A stretch of DNA of 64,000 nt from NCBI RefSeq assembly GCF_008329585.1, contig NZ_NPKP01000016.1, positions 1 through 64,000 on the forward strand. The letters run 5' to 3'. The stretch comes from Mycolicibacterium sp. P9-22. Its GTDB lineage: Bacteria; Actinomycetota; Actinomycetes; Mycobacteriales; Mycobacteriaceae. Of the stretch, positions 42,998 to 51,975 are shown one piece after another (the first letter of the stretch is position 1; each line of letters begins with the position of its first letter). The notes beneath the pieces are model-generated. The model ran no database searches and was not told where the DNA came from. It saw only the letters and a program-made list of their open reading frames with translations. The translations under genes and the position numbers were made by a program.

Positions 42998-45316
42998 ATG
43001 CGAGGCAAAGTGAACAAGTCCGACGACTGGCGGGGACGCCTTCAGACTCTGCTCGAGGCCCGGGTCAAGGCTGGGGCCGACGGAGCCAAACCTGACCGAA
43101 TCGAAGCGGCGCGATGCTGGCATGCCAATCTCGTGGACAACTCTCTGGCGGCCCCTGGGTGGCCGAAAACCGCTGGAGGCCTTGAACTGTCCGTAGCGGA
43201 CCAGATCGAGTATTACCAGCTGATCGCGGCGGCCGGAGCTCCGCCGCACCCCTGCCCGCTGTCTTTCATCGTCGCTCCCACGCTGATCAAACACGGCACC
43301 GACGAACAGCGCGCTCGATTCCTGCGGCCGTTGTTGCGAGCCGACGAATTCTGGTGCCAGGGGTTCTCCGAGCCTGGGGCTGGCAGCGACCTGGCATCGC
43401 TGTCCACGAGGGCAGTCCGTGACGGCGAGGTCTACCGGATCAACGGCCAGAAGGTGTGGACGACCATGGCTGAGCGCGCCGACTGGATGTTCGCCCTGGT
43501 GCGCACCGGCCCCGCAGGCCGGAGCACAGAGGGCATCACCTACCTACTCATTCCGATGGACAGCAAGGGCGTCACAGTCCGACCGCTCAGGGACATCTCA
43601 GGTGGGGCGCATTTCGCCGAGGTTTTCTTCGACGATGTGGAGGTGAGCGTGCGCAACCGCGTCGGCGACGAGGGGCAGGGTTGGTCGATCATGCGCACAT
43701 CACTCGGTCACGAGCGCGCTACGGCGTTTCTAGCGGACGAGTTCAAGTATCGACGCACCCTCGATCAGGTTCTCACCCTCGTCGCTGGACGTGGGCTCGA
43801 ATCAGACCCCCTGGTGCTGCAGCATATTGCGGAACTCGAATCCGACGTGCGCACGATCGCCGCGAATAGCGCGCGCGCGCTCACCGCGGTGCGTGGTGGT
43901 GAGGATCCGGGTGGTGTGGCGTCGGTAAACCGTTTGGTCAAGTCCGAGTTCGAGCAACGCCTACATGCACTGGCACTGAGGGCGGCGGGACCGTACGGGG
44001 CGCTGGGCAGCCGGGCTGCAGCCGCCGTCGACGGTGGCCGGTGGACGTACGGCTATCTGATGAGCCGCGCCACTACGATCGGCGCGGGAACAGCGGAGAT
44101 TCAACGCAACACCATCGCCGAGGCGGTGCTCGGTCTCCCCTCGCACCGCGGGGAGGGCACCCGGCCGCCGTCTGTGTCGGCTGGAACACCGCTGCTCATC
44201 ACCGACCCCAACGAAGCCGCGCTGCGCGCAGCCCTCTCCGAGGCTCTGGCGAGCGTCGTCGACCTCGAGGCACTGTTGGCGGGCCGCGCCCCGTCCGGCG
44301 GTGTGGACCGTGCAGCGTGGTCGGCGCTGACGACCTTTGGGCTCCCAGCACTGTCAATCGATGAATCTGTTGGTGGCGCCCGTGCGTCGGCGCGGATGCT
44401 CTACGCGGCCATCGAGGAGACCGCGAAGGCGCTCGCCTCAACACCCCTCGTACCAACCGTCGTCACACTCGAAGTCGCCCTGGCAGCCGGTGCGACGACG
44501 ATCGCGAGCCGCATTGCGTCGGGAACGACCGCCGCCTTTGCCGTACCGCTGGACGACAACGGTTGGATCACCGCCGGCGGAGACCTCCCCTCATGGGATG
44601 GAGAACGGCTCAATGGCGCGGTACCGGTGGTGTCAGGAGCTCCCGTGGCCGACATCATGCTTGCCCTTGCCCGATCTGACACCAATGGAGGCACAGTACT
44701 CATCGCGATCGACCCGGGCGGCCCGGATGTGTCGGTTGTCGCACATCAACCGTTCGATCTCACCTCCACGGTCGGGGCGGTGACCTTTGCGGGTGTTCGC
44801 GGCGAACTCGTCTCCGCTGGAGATGAACTCGCGACCGCACTGCGATCGGCTCGGCGACGCAGCACGCTGGCCGTCGCGGCGGACTCCGTGGGTGTGGCGG
44901 CCCGTGCTCTGAACATGGCCGTGACATGGGCGGCCGAGCGCGAGCAGTTCGGTAGGCCGATCGGCAGTTTCCAGGCAATCTCACACCGCTGCGCGGACAT
45001 CCTCGTCGCTCTCGAAAGCGCACGCGGGCAGGTCTTCGCGGCGGCCGAAGCTGAGGACTCCGCCAGCGGACAAGACGGCCAGGCCGAGTTGGCAGCAGCC
45101 TCAGCGATGGAGTGCGCCATCGCGGCCGCTGAAAGCGCGATCCAGATCCACGGCGGCATCGGGTTCACCTGGGAGCATCCGGCACATCTGCTGCTGCGTC
45201 GAGCCAAGGCGAACGCAGCGGGGATGGGCCGGCCCGAGATGCTCCGTGACTTCGCGGCTCGGGCGCTGATGGCGCGGTTTCGTACATTGCACGCCGACGG
45301 TTCCGCGAAGTCGTGA
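42998..45316 (+). CDS. Fused two-domain acyl-CoA dehydrogenase (FadE34-like)
   Basis: A 772-aa protein with two acyl-CoA dehydrogenase halves in one chain. ATG 42998 is chosen; TTG 42980 and GTG 43010 are alternatives. The first half (about 1-390) is FadE29-like: WCQGFSEPGAGSDLASLSTR, VYRINGQKVWTTMAERADWM, TTIGAGTAEIQRNTIAEAVL. After a linker (PPSVSAGTPLL) the second half (about 400-770) is FadE28-like: REQFGRPIGSFQAISHRCAD, IHGGIGFTWEHPAHLLLRRA. Fused enzymes of this kind are known for side-chain oxidation of steroid CoA esters. It parallels the separate subunits at 32941-35306. Confidence 0.92.
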   Translation: MRGKVNKSDDWRGRLQTLLEARVKAGADGAKPDRIEAARCWHANLVDNSLAAPGWPKTAGGLELSVADQIEYYQLIAAAGAPPHPCPLSFIVAPTLIKHGTDEQRARFLRPLLRADEFWCQGFSEPGAGSDLASLSTRAVRDGEVYRINGQKVWTTMAERADWMFALVRTGPAGRSTEGITYLLIPMDSKGVTVRPLRDISGGAHFAEVFFDDVEVSVRNRVGDEGQGWSIMRTSLGHERATAFLADEFKYRRTLDQVLTLVAGRGLESDPLVLQHIAELESDVRTIAANSARALTAVRGGEDPGGVASVNRLVKSEFEQRLHALALRAAGPYGALGSRAAAAVDGGRWTYGYLMSRATTIGAGTAEIQRNTIAEAVLGLPSHRGEGTRPPSVSAGTPLLITDPNEAALRAALSEALASVVDLEALLAGRAPSGGVDRAAWSALTTFGLPALSIDESVGGARASARMLYAAIEETAKALASTPLVPTVVTLEVALAAGATTIASRIASGTTAAFAVPLDDNGWITAGGDLPSWDGERLNGAVPVVSGAPVADIMLALARSDTNGGTVLIAIDPGGPDVSVVAHQPFDLTSTVGAVTFAGVRGELVSAGDELATALRSARRRSTLAVAADSVGVAARALNMAVTWAAEREQFGRPIGSFQAISHRCADILVALESARGQVFAAAEAEDSASGQDGQAELAAASAMECAIAAAESAIQIHGGIGFTWEHPAHLLLRRAKANAAGMGRPEMLRDFAARALMARFRTLHADGSAKS

Positions 45317-45628
45317 CCACGTTGATCAGCGCTGCCAGCGGCGGGGCCTCCCACTTGTCAATGACGTTGTCGGCCAGCGCGTTCGATCGTGCCGTGGATG
45401 CGCTGTGGCCGATAGCCACACCGCATCACGCTGCTGCACTCGCGCAGCACCGACCTGCCGGATGCCCGGACACATCTGTTCAGCCCAACAGAACGTAGAG
45501 CCGACAACACCTACGTGTTGATTGCAGACTTCTATCTGAAGGGCCACGCGAGTGCGCGAATTCGTACGGCATGCCACAGACCGCAGCTGCGTGCCTTTCC
45601 CGAACATTGTTGAAGGAACCTCCCGCCG
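45317..45628. other. Gap before the fused ferredoxin-reductase gene
   Basis: About 310 nt without a gene on either strand. It contains the dyad CAACAC-CTAC-GTGTTG (45505-45520). Because the next gene starts 109 nt downstream, the promoter of the ferredoxin-reductase gene is probably here. Confidence 0.5.
45505..45520. promoter_or_regulatory. Dyad CAACAC-N4-GTGTTG
   Basis: A perfect 6+6 inverted repeat around CTAC, upstream of the fused ferredoxin-FprB gene. It could be an operator or a small hairpin after the acyl-CoA dehydrogenase gene; the sequence does not decide. Confidence 0.35.
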
Positions 45629-47359
45629 ATGACGTATGTGATCACACAGAACTGCTGCAAGGACGCCAGCTGCATCTCTGCTTGCCCGGTCGACTGCATC
45701 CGTCCTGGCATCGATGTCGACGCGTCCGGACTACCAATGCTCTACATCGATCCGGCCAGTTGCGTTGAGTGCGGAGCTTGCGAGACTGCCTGTCCAGTAG
45801 ACGCGATCTATCTCGACGCCGACCTTCCACCTCACCAACAGCGCTATTTGGACATCAACGCCGAATATTTCCGTGAGCATCCGCTCGATGCCAGAGCGAC
45901 TCCTGAACCGCGGGGCCGCAGGCGCGTGGAACCCGGCTCGCTGAGGGTCGCGGTCGTCGGTACAGGCCCCGCGGCTTGTTACGCCGTTGCCGACTTGATC
46001 GATATCGACGGGGCTGAAGTCGATGTCTTCGAACGTCTTCCGACACCGTTCGGCCTCGTCCGCGCTGGAGTGGCACCTGACCACCTACACACCAAGTCGA
46101 TCACCGACCTGTTCGCCTCCTCGCTGGCAGACTCCCGGGTGCGATGCCATTTCAACGTGGAGGTCGGGAAGGACATCACGCACGACGAGCTGGTCTCGCA
46201 TTATCACGCCGTCATCTACGGCGTCGGCGCCTCGCGAAGCCGCAAGCTGGGCATTCCCGGCGAGGGCCTTCCCGGCAGCGTCGGTGGGGCGGATTTCGTC
46301 GCCTGGTACAACGGCCACCCCGACCAGGCTGACGCCGCCTTCGACCTTTCTGGTCATCGGGCCGTGATCGTCGGCAACGGGAACGTCGCGATCGACATTG
46401 CGCGCGTGCTCCTCACCGAACCGGAGACGCTCCGCGCCGGCGATATCGCCGAACACTCGTTGGAGGTCCTCGCAAGCAGCGCCATCGAGGAGGTCATCCT
46501 CCTCGGACGACGCGGACTGCGGCACGGTGCCTTCTCGGCGGCAGAGTTCCTCGCATTAGGACACCTGCCCGGGATCGACGTCATAGTCGACGGCGCTGGC
46601 GACCTGGACCCTCATCCCGGCGATGACACCGAAACCATGCTCAAGCTCCAGATCGCAGAAGAATATGCCGAGCGCTCCCCGATTCCGGGCAATAAGCGAA
46701 TCGTGTTCCGTTTCATGGCATCACCGGTCGAGGTCATCGGTCACGAAGCTGCTGAGTCACTCCGCGTGGTGCAAAACACCTTCACCGAAACCGGTGCGCT
46801 CACCTCGGGTGAAGACAGCCAGTTCGAGACGATCGAGACCGGCTTGGTCATTTCGTCGATCGGGTACTTCGGTGCGCCGGTCATCGACGTACCGTTCGAT
46901 GAGGTTGCGGGACGCATCCCCAACGACGGCGGCCGCGTCCTCGACGACAGGGGTGAACTCGTTGCCGGGGTCTACGTGACGGGCTGGGTCAAGCGCGGAC
47001 CCAGCGGTGTCATAGGAACGAATCGGACATGCGCGCATGAAAGCGTTGCAGCCATATGGAGTGACTTGGTCGCGAATCGACTGTCTCGAACTGTCCGAGT
47101 TCGCGATGGGATTGAACAATTGCTGGAGCAGCGCAACGTCGCGCCAGTCGATTGGCAGGGATGGCGCGCCATCGACGCGGCTGAACGCGCACAAGGGGCG
47201 GCAATCGGTCGACCACGCCTGAAGATCGTCCGCAGGGACACAATGCTGGACCTCGCGGCAAAGGACAAAGCTCTGCGCCTTGAGAGCACGGATCAGCAAA
47301 GCAGCCAAGGGTTCGCCGGCATGCTTCGGGCAATTTTGCGATCGTGGCTCTCCCACTGA
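45629..47359 (+). CDS. fprB: Fused ferredoxin-NADPH:ferredoxin reductase (FprB-like)
   Basis: A 576-aa protein, ATG 45629 after AAGGA. Residues 1-95 form a two-cluster ferredoxin (MTYVITQNCCKDASCISACP, VDCIRP, then CVECGACETACPVDAIYLDA). From about residue 105 an adrenodoxin-reductase-type flavoprotein follows: VAVVGTGPAACYAVADL (FAD), TPFGLVRAGVAPDHL, VIVGNGNVAIDIARVLL (NADPH), GWVKRGPSGVIGTNRTCAHE. This is the domain order of mycobacterial FprB. The same two modules occur as separate genes at 11010 and 11266 beside Mo oxidoreductase A, so this fusion may feed copy B or a P450. An IS481 element begins right after its stop. Confidence 0.93.
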   Translation: MTYVITQNCCKDASCISACPVDCIRPGIDVDASGLPMLYIDPASCVECGACETACPVDAIYLDADLPPHQQRYLDINAEYFREHPLDARATPEPRGRRRVEPGSLRVAVVGTGPAACYAVADLIDIDGAEVDVFERLPTPFGLVRAGVAPDHLHTKSITDLFASSLADSRVRCHFNVEVGKDITHDELVSHYHAVIYGVGASRSRKLGIPGEGLPGSVGGADFVAWYNGHPDQADAAFDLSGHRAVIVGNGNVAIDIARVLLTEPETLRAGDIAEHSLEVLASSAIEEVILLGRRGLRHGAFSAAEFLALGHLPGIDVIVDGAGDLDPHPGDDTETMLKLQIAEEYAERSPIPGNKRIVFRFMASPVEVIGHEAAESLRVVQNTFTETGALTSGEDSQFETIETGLVISSIGYFGAPVIDVPFDEVAGRIPNDGGRVLDDRGELVAGVYVTGWVKRGPSGVIGTNRTCAHESVAAIWSDLVANRLSRTVRVRDGIEQLLEQRNVAPVDWQGWRAIDAAERAQGAAIGRPRLKIVRRDTMLDLAAKDKALRLESTDQQSSQGFAGMLRAILRSWLSH

Positions 47360-47360
47360 C

Positions 47361-48349
47361 CTAGGTGTACTGACCCGTGAGGTTGGGTACGCGGGTAGCG
47401 GGTGGTTGGCCGCCGAGTGCGGTGTGGCCGCGGTGGAAATTGTAGGTGTGCAGCCAGCGCGGGTACTCAGCGCAGCGCTCGGCGTCGCTGGTGTAGAGCC
47501 GGGCGTAGGCCCATTCATCGGCCAAGGTGCGGTGGAAGCGTTCTACCTTGCCGTTGGTTTGGGGGCGATAGGGACGAGTGCGGCGGTGCTGAACATCGCC
47601 GAGCGCGTCCCGGAAGGCATGGGATCGGTAGCAAGAACCGTGGTCGGTGAGCACTTTTCGGACTGTGATGCCGCATTGGTTGAACCAGGCGTTCGCGCGG
47701 ATCCAGAACGCGGCGGCGGTGTCTTTGCGCTCATCGGCGAGCAGTTCGCTGTAGGCCAGGCGTGAGTGCGCGTCGATGGCGGTGTGCAGAAAGTGATAGC
47801 CGCGCACGGGGTTGCGGTGTTTGGTCATCATTCCGCTGCTTTTGTCGGCCTGTCGATTGATCCTGCCTGCCGCACGGCCCAGCATCCGCCAGCCGCCTCC
47901 TGCGGGGATCTTGCCCACCTTCTTGACGTCCATGTGGACCAGTTCGCCGACGGCCGCCGTTTCGATGCGACGCACGCCCCGCCCGGTCGGGCGGTCCAGC
48001 CAGCGCAGCCTGGCCACCCGTAGCGGGTCAGCACACGGTGCACGGTCGAGGGATGAATGCCCAGCAGATAACCGATCCGGGGTGGTCCCCACCGGCGGAT
48101 GACCCGGACCTTGATGATCCGCCGTTCAGTGCGGGTGGGCGTTTGGTTCGGGCTCCGGTGTGGTCGTGAACTGCGATCAGCCATGCCGGCCGAGCCCAGC
48201 TCGCGGTAGCGGGCGGCCCACCGAGCCGCGGTAGTGACCGCGACCTGGAACCTCTCAGCGGCCCGCCACAGGGTCCATCCGTCTTCGACTACGCAACGAG
48301 CCAGGCGCAGACGACCGGTTTCAGACAAGGGGGCGTTACGGTGGGACAC
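47361..48349 (-). pseudogene. IS481-family transposase, disrupted by a frameshift
   Basis: The transposase reads in two frames. From GTG 48349: helix-turn-helix part WRAAERFQVAVTTAARWAAR, then LGIHPSTVHRVLTRYG. Near 48017-48019 (a GGG run on the coding strand) the frame is lost by one base; the other frame continues VARLRWLDRPTGRGVRR, HMDVKKVGKIP (first catalytic Asp), VLTDHGSCYRS (second Asp) and NGKVERFHRTLADEW (Glu), to the stop at 47361. IS481 transposases are normally a single frame, so one G is probably missing. The copy is likely inactive, unless this is a sequencing error. Confidence 0.88.
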
Positions 48350-48459
48350 GAAGACCTCCGAATTGAGTTGGTGCGTTCCTTAGACAGCTCGCACTTCACT
48401 CGGAGGTCTTCGTCATGTCACCACGCCACGCCGTACCTAACGTCCGTGGTCAGTACACC
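47364..48459 (-). mobile_element. IS481-family insertion sequence
   Basis: Terminal inverted repeats are GGTGTACTGACC (47364-47375) and GGTCAGTACACC (48448-48459), exact over 12 bp and imperfectly extended inward; the element is about 1.1 kb, usual for IS481. The left flank reads CCTAGG, resembling the CTAG-type target of some IS481 members, but I see no matching duplication at the right flank. A 12-bp hairpin CGAAGACCTCCG/CGGAGGTCTTCG lies just upstream of the transposase start. It sits between two convergent genes and interrupts none. Confidence 0.8.
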
Positions 48460-48561
48460 GGGCGCCGGGCGGCTTTACCACGACACCGACCCGTTCGGCC
48501 ACTACGTTGGCCCACGGACTGCCGCGCATGTTGTGGAGCCTGGCACGGTGAGTGCTGGTCC

Positions 48562-50091
48562 TCAGGATTCGTCGGACGCATTCGTCAGATCTGTCAGCAT
48601 GGCAACAAGCCGCCGATGGTCGATCTTCATCGAAGCACCGCGCGGCAGCTCGTCGACGATATAGATCTGCGCGGGGATCTCATATGGCGTGAGCGTAATT
48701 CTGCAGAACTCTCGCAGCTCTTCGGCTGTGACCGTTTTTCGCGCCCGCAGTTCAACTGCACCGACGGGAATCTGACCGAGTCTGTCATCGGGCAGTCCTG
48801 CGACGGCAGCATCGCTGACTGCCGGGTGATCTCGGAGCGAACGGACGACTGTATCCGGCGAAACCTTGAATCCGCCACGGATGATCACGTCGTCGGCGCG
48901 ACCGTCGATATACAGGAATCCGTCTGCGTCGATATGGGCCAGATCGCTCGTGGTGATCCACTCATCCGACGGTGCGCCGGCCTGCGGTGAGGCCACCTGC
49001 AACCGACCCGTTTCGCCGGCAGGAGGACGCTCGCCCCCGGCGTCGACGACTCGCAGACGCACACCGGGAAATGCTCGTCCCACGCTCCCCTTCTTCTGCG
49101 ACCACTGCGCCCGGAAGTCGTTGAGCGTCCAACCTGCTACAGCGCCGGAGAACTCGGTTGCGCCGTAGACCACCAGGATTGGAATTCCGTAACGCTCCTG
49201 GAAGGCATCAACGACCGCTGGATCAATCGGGCTGGCCCCACAGTTGATCGCACGGATGCTGGTGAGGTCGTCGGGAGGAATGTCTGAGTCGAGTACAACC
49301 TGGATCGCAGCCGGCGGAAGTCCGACCAGCCCGGGTCGGTGTTCCTTAACCGCCGCATGCCAGTCGGCCAAATTGAACCGTTTGAACAGAACAAGGCGCC
49401 GCGCCGATACGAGCGCCTGCAGAAGGCCCCACATACCGCTGATATGGACGAGTGGCCACGTAAGAATCGCAGCCGATCCCGCAAACGGTGCGCGCTCGGC
49501 ACCGTTCGCTCGGTCGTTGTGCTGTAGCGCAGCGTGCAGCGATGCCTCCAACTGCGCGCGGGACAACGGAATCCGCTTGGGCGAACCGGTACTTCCACTG
49601 GTCAGCATCTCGATGACGACTTCGCCGGCGTCGACGATGTGTCCGGATTTCCGCTCTGCCCCTCGTGACTTCATCGTCACGACGCCGTGATCGACACTCC
49701 ACGCCGATGCACCCAGCTTCGACACTGCAGTGACGAATTCTTCCTTTTCCCAGTCTCCTTCGCCGCCGATCACGAAATCGGCGGCGGTGGCCTCGAGGTC
49801 GGCACCCAGCCGTTCAGGCGGCTGCAGCGGGCTGAGAGTGACCAATGTTCGAGATCCCCTGAGGATCGCGATGAGGACTGCCACCGATTCGACGCGATTC
49901 GCCAGTACGACGGCAACCCGCCCACCCGGACCGCAGCCTGCGTTCGTCAGTTCCGTGTCGATCAGCCCACTCAGCGACTTGACGTCACCCCAGGTCAGCC
50001 ACTGGCCGTCACACTGGAGCATGGTCGCTGACTCATCGATGTCCCACAACCGGACTATCGCTTCACGAAGGCTCATCGTTGTCCGCGTCAT
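48562..50091 (-). CDS. AMP-forming acyl-CoA synthetase (second ligase)
   Basis: A 509-aa ANL-superfamily enzyme, ATG 50091. Motifs: P-loop LTSGSTGSPKRIPLS, A5 VVYGATEFSGAVAG, A7 TSDLAHIDADGFLYIDGRAD, hinge DDVIIRGGFKVSPD and the catalytic Lys near PRGASMKIDHRRL. N-terminal part has LTWGDVKSLSGLID typical of the family. It is only distantly related to the ligase at 41277, suggesting a different acid substrate. It is the last gene of the minus-strand series beginning at 54040, after a 118-nt gap. Confidence 0.92.
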   Translation of the reverse strand: MTRTTMSLREAIVRLWDIDESATMLQCDGQWLTWGDVKSLSGLIDTELTNAGCGPGGRVAVVLANRVESVAVLIAILRGSRTLVTLSPLQPPERLGADLEATAADFVIGGEGDWEKEEFVTAVSKLGASAWSVDHGVVTMKSRGAERKSGHIVDAGEVVIEMLTSGSTGSPKRIPLSRAQLEASLHAALQHNDRANGAERAPFAGSAAILTWPLVHISGMWGLLQALVSARRLVLFKRFNLADWHAAVKEHRPGLVGLPPAAIQVVLDSDIPPDDLTSIRAINCGASPIDPAVVDAFQERYGIPILVVYGATEFSGAVAGWTLNDFRAQWSQKKGSVGRAFPGVRLRVVDAGGERPPAGETGRLQVASPQAGAPSDEWITTSDLAHIDADGFLYIDGRADDVIIRGGFKVSPDTVVRSLRDHPAVSDAAVAGLPDDRLGQIPVGAVELRARKTVTAEELREFCRITLTPYEIPAQIYIVDELPRGASMKIDHRRLVAMLTDLTNASDES

Positions 50092-50209
50092 CGCCCATCC
50101 CGTTCACTTGGTCACTGTCCTTCTTGCGCGTACCGCGCATGGCGCTGTCCACATCACTTGCTCCGTAACTGAGCAACCGCCTATGCCCGAGCGCCGTACT
50201 GGTCCGCGA

Positions 50210-50872
50210 CTAACCTGGCCCAGGCGGGGCCGGGAACGCACCGGCAGGAAGATGCTCAATCGGCATTTCTGCCGAGGACGGACCCGCGGCCTGGGTAAGC
50301 GCCATGCGCTCCTGCTGCCGGCGAATGAGCTCGTCGCGATCCGCCATCCCGTCGAGGTCGGCCAACGCCTGCTGCAGATCTTGGTCGACCATCTCGGGCG
50401 GCGCCAGGCTCTGAACCAACGCCGCCAGATCAGGCTCCGGCTGGCCCTGTTGTGCCGCACCAAGGTCAGTTGCCGGACTCGGCACGACCTCTGGAGCCGT
50501 AGGCACGGTGACAAGTACCGGTTGCGGATCTGGAACCGGTTGCGCGCCCGGCTCGTTGCCCCGGAGTCCCTCGACACCTGCTGGGTCAACTCGTTTCGGC
50601 GGTACATGCCCAAAACCTGGGACCCGTGGATCACCTGCCGGAGGGTCGTATGCCAGCATACCGGCCGCGCCTCCACCGGCGATGACAATGAGCGCTGCTC
50701 CGAGTGCGAGTGCCGGCTGGCGGCCGAGGTTTGCGCCCCCGATCTGCAGCCAGGCCAGTACCTTCGGGGCGCGTGGCGGCTTGATCGCCGCGTGACGCGA
50801 TCGACCGCCTACATCGCGCGACGACCGAACGACTCGTGCGGACCGACTCTCCTCGGCGGGCTCGACCATCAT
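50210..50872 (-). CDS. Proline-rich single-pass membrane protein
   Basis: A 220-aa protein; ATG 50872 overlaps the stop of the adenylate cyclase gene. A basic N-terminal cytoplasmic part (SSRDVGGRSRHAAIKPPRAP) precedes one membrane segment (LALGAALIVIAGGGAAGMLA). The outside part is rich in Pro, Gln, Glu and Asp (EPGAQPVPDPQPVLVTVPTA) and has a short helical stretch. No enzyme motif. Given translation coupling to the cyclase it may link the cyclase to the envelope, or be an unrelated exported protein. Confidence 0.75.
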   Translation of the reverse strand: MMVEPAEESRSARVVRSSRDVGGRSRHAAIKPPRAPKVLAWLQIGGANLGRQPALALGAALIVIAGGGAAGMLAYDPPAGDPRVPGFGHVPPKRVDPAGVEGLRGNEPGAQPVPDPQPVLVTVPTAPEVVPSPATDLGAAQQGQPEPDLAALVQSLAPPEMVDQDLQQALADLDGMADRDELIRRQQERMALTQAAGPSSAEMPIEHLPAGAFPAPPGPG

Positions 50873-51975
50873 CGACCCGCGTCTCCGAGTCCGCCGGGCG
50901 GCACCCTTCGATCGGCAACAAACAAATTCACTTCTGCGGACATGCCTTTCAGCTGCCTAGCACCTACCGCCGTCCATCTGAGCGCCCCCCCGCACCCGAT
51001 GGCGTCTCGGGCCGACGCGTCCGCCAGCACTGTGCCCGGCGTTGCCATGCCCGTGACCCGGCTGGCGACATTCACCGGACTGCCGAACCAGTCTCCCGCA
51101 CGACTCACCGCACGCCCCGCCGCGACACCCACCCGTAATTGGGGCAGGCCGTGGGTTGCCGCTGAGTCAAGGAGATCGAGCATGGCCGAGACCAACAGCG
51201 TCGCGTCGTGGGAAACCAGCATCACAGCATCGCCGATCGTCTTGACAAATCGTATTGGTGATTCAACGATCTCGTAGGTTATCTCGGCGAGGTCGGCCGC
51301 GAGGCGCGCCAACTCCTCAGGCGGAACTGCTTCACCCAGACGAGTGAACCCGGCGAGGTCGGCAAATGCGACAGTCACCTGGCGCGCCCCGGGAAGATGA
51401 CCGGCGGTCCGCTCTGCAGCATCGATACCTTCCGTTTCGTACATGCGACGAAACTCCAGCAGCAGTAGGCCTTCAACAACTCGGAGCAAGGGAGGTACCG
51501 CCTCCTGGGCACGAGCCTCGAACATCTGTGCCAAGTCGACTTCGGTCGCTCCGGGCGCGTGGAACATTCGGTAGGAGGTGTCGCGCATCATCGAAGCGAA
51601 GCGCCGGAGGCTCTCCGTCAGAACCCTGATGGCTGCGACAGCCTCGTCCACGTCGAGGCCCAGATCGAGAAAGTACTTCGTCCGCGCCGCGGCCTCTGAA
51701 TCCGCCTTGGAAAGCACGGCCGCATCCGGATCGTCGACACGTGGCAATCCGACGGCACGTTGGAGCCGCTCCAGGAGGTGCACATCGATATTCATCGCCT
51801 CGGCGAGCTCACGGGCCGATACGTGCTCGCCGTCATCACCCATGACCCGATACGCGGGTAGCAGCATCGGCGCCAACGACCCGCGGATCTGTTCTTCCGT
51901 GAACCCACGGTCGAGCATCCACGCCACGAGCGCATCACGCTCCTCCCGCTGTGCCTCGCCGGCGCCGCCGGTCAT
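50869..51975 (-). CDS. Class III adenylate cyclase (Rv1264-like)
   Basis: A 368-aa soluble cyclase. ATG 51975 overlaps the enoyl-CoA hydratase stop by one base. The N-terminal half (about 190 residues, LVAWMLDRGFTEEQIRGSLA) is helical and resembles the autoinhibitory, pH- and lipid-responsive domain of Rv1264. The catalytic domain has VTVAFADLAGFTRLGEAVPP (metal Asp), KTIGDAVMLVSHD (substrate Lys and metal Asp) and SPVNVASRVTG (transition-state Asn and Arg), so it should make cAMP. Its place within a beta-oxidation operon, with a membrane protein downstream, is unusual and suggests metabolite sensing. Confidence 0.9.
   Translation of the reverse strand: MTGGAGEAQREERDALVAWMLDRGFTEEQIRGSLAPMLLPAYRVMGDDGEHVSARELAEAMNIDVHLLERLQRAVGLPRVDDPDAAVLSKADSEAAARTKYFLDLGLDVDEAVAAIRVLTESLRRFASMMRDTSYRMFHAPGATEVDLAQMFEARAQEAVPPLLRVVEGLLLLEFRRMYETEGIDAAERTAGHLPGARQVTVAFADLAGFTRLGEAVPPEELARLAADLAEITYEIVESPIRFVKTIGDAVMLVSHDATLLVSAMLDLLDSAATHGLPQLRVGVAAGRAVSRAGDWFGSPVNVASRVTGMATPGTVLADASARDAIGCGGALRWTAVGARQLKGMSAEVNLFVADRRVPPGGLGDAGR

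Noticed and set aside
47811..48460. Programmed frameshift in the IS481 transposase
   Set aside because: The family is normally one frame, and there is no slippery heptamer visible at the shift; a mutation or sequencing error is simpler.
49730..51277. Long plus-strand ORF of 515 aa
   Set aside because: It lies antisense to the acyl-CoA ligase N-terminus, the proline-rich protein and the adenylate cyclase, all with clear motifs; its own sequence is Arg/Ser/Pro-rich with no motif.
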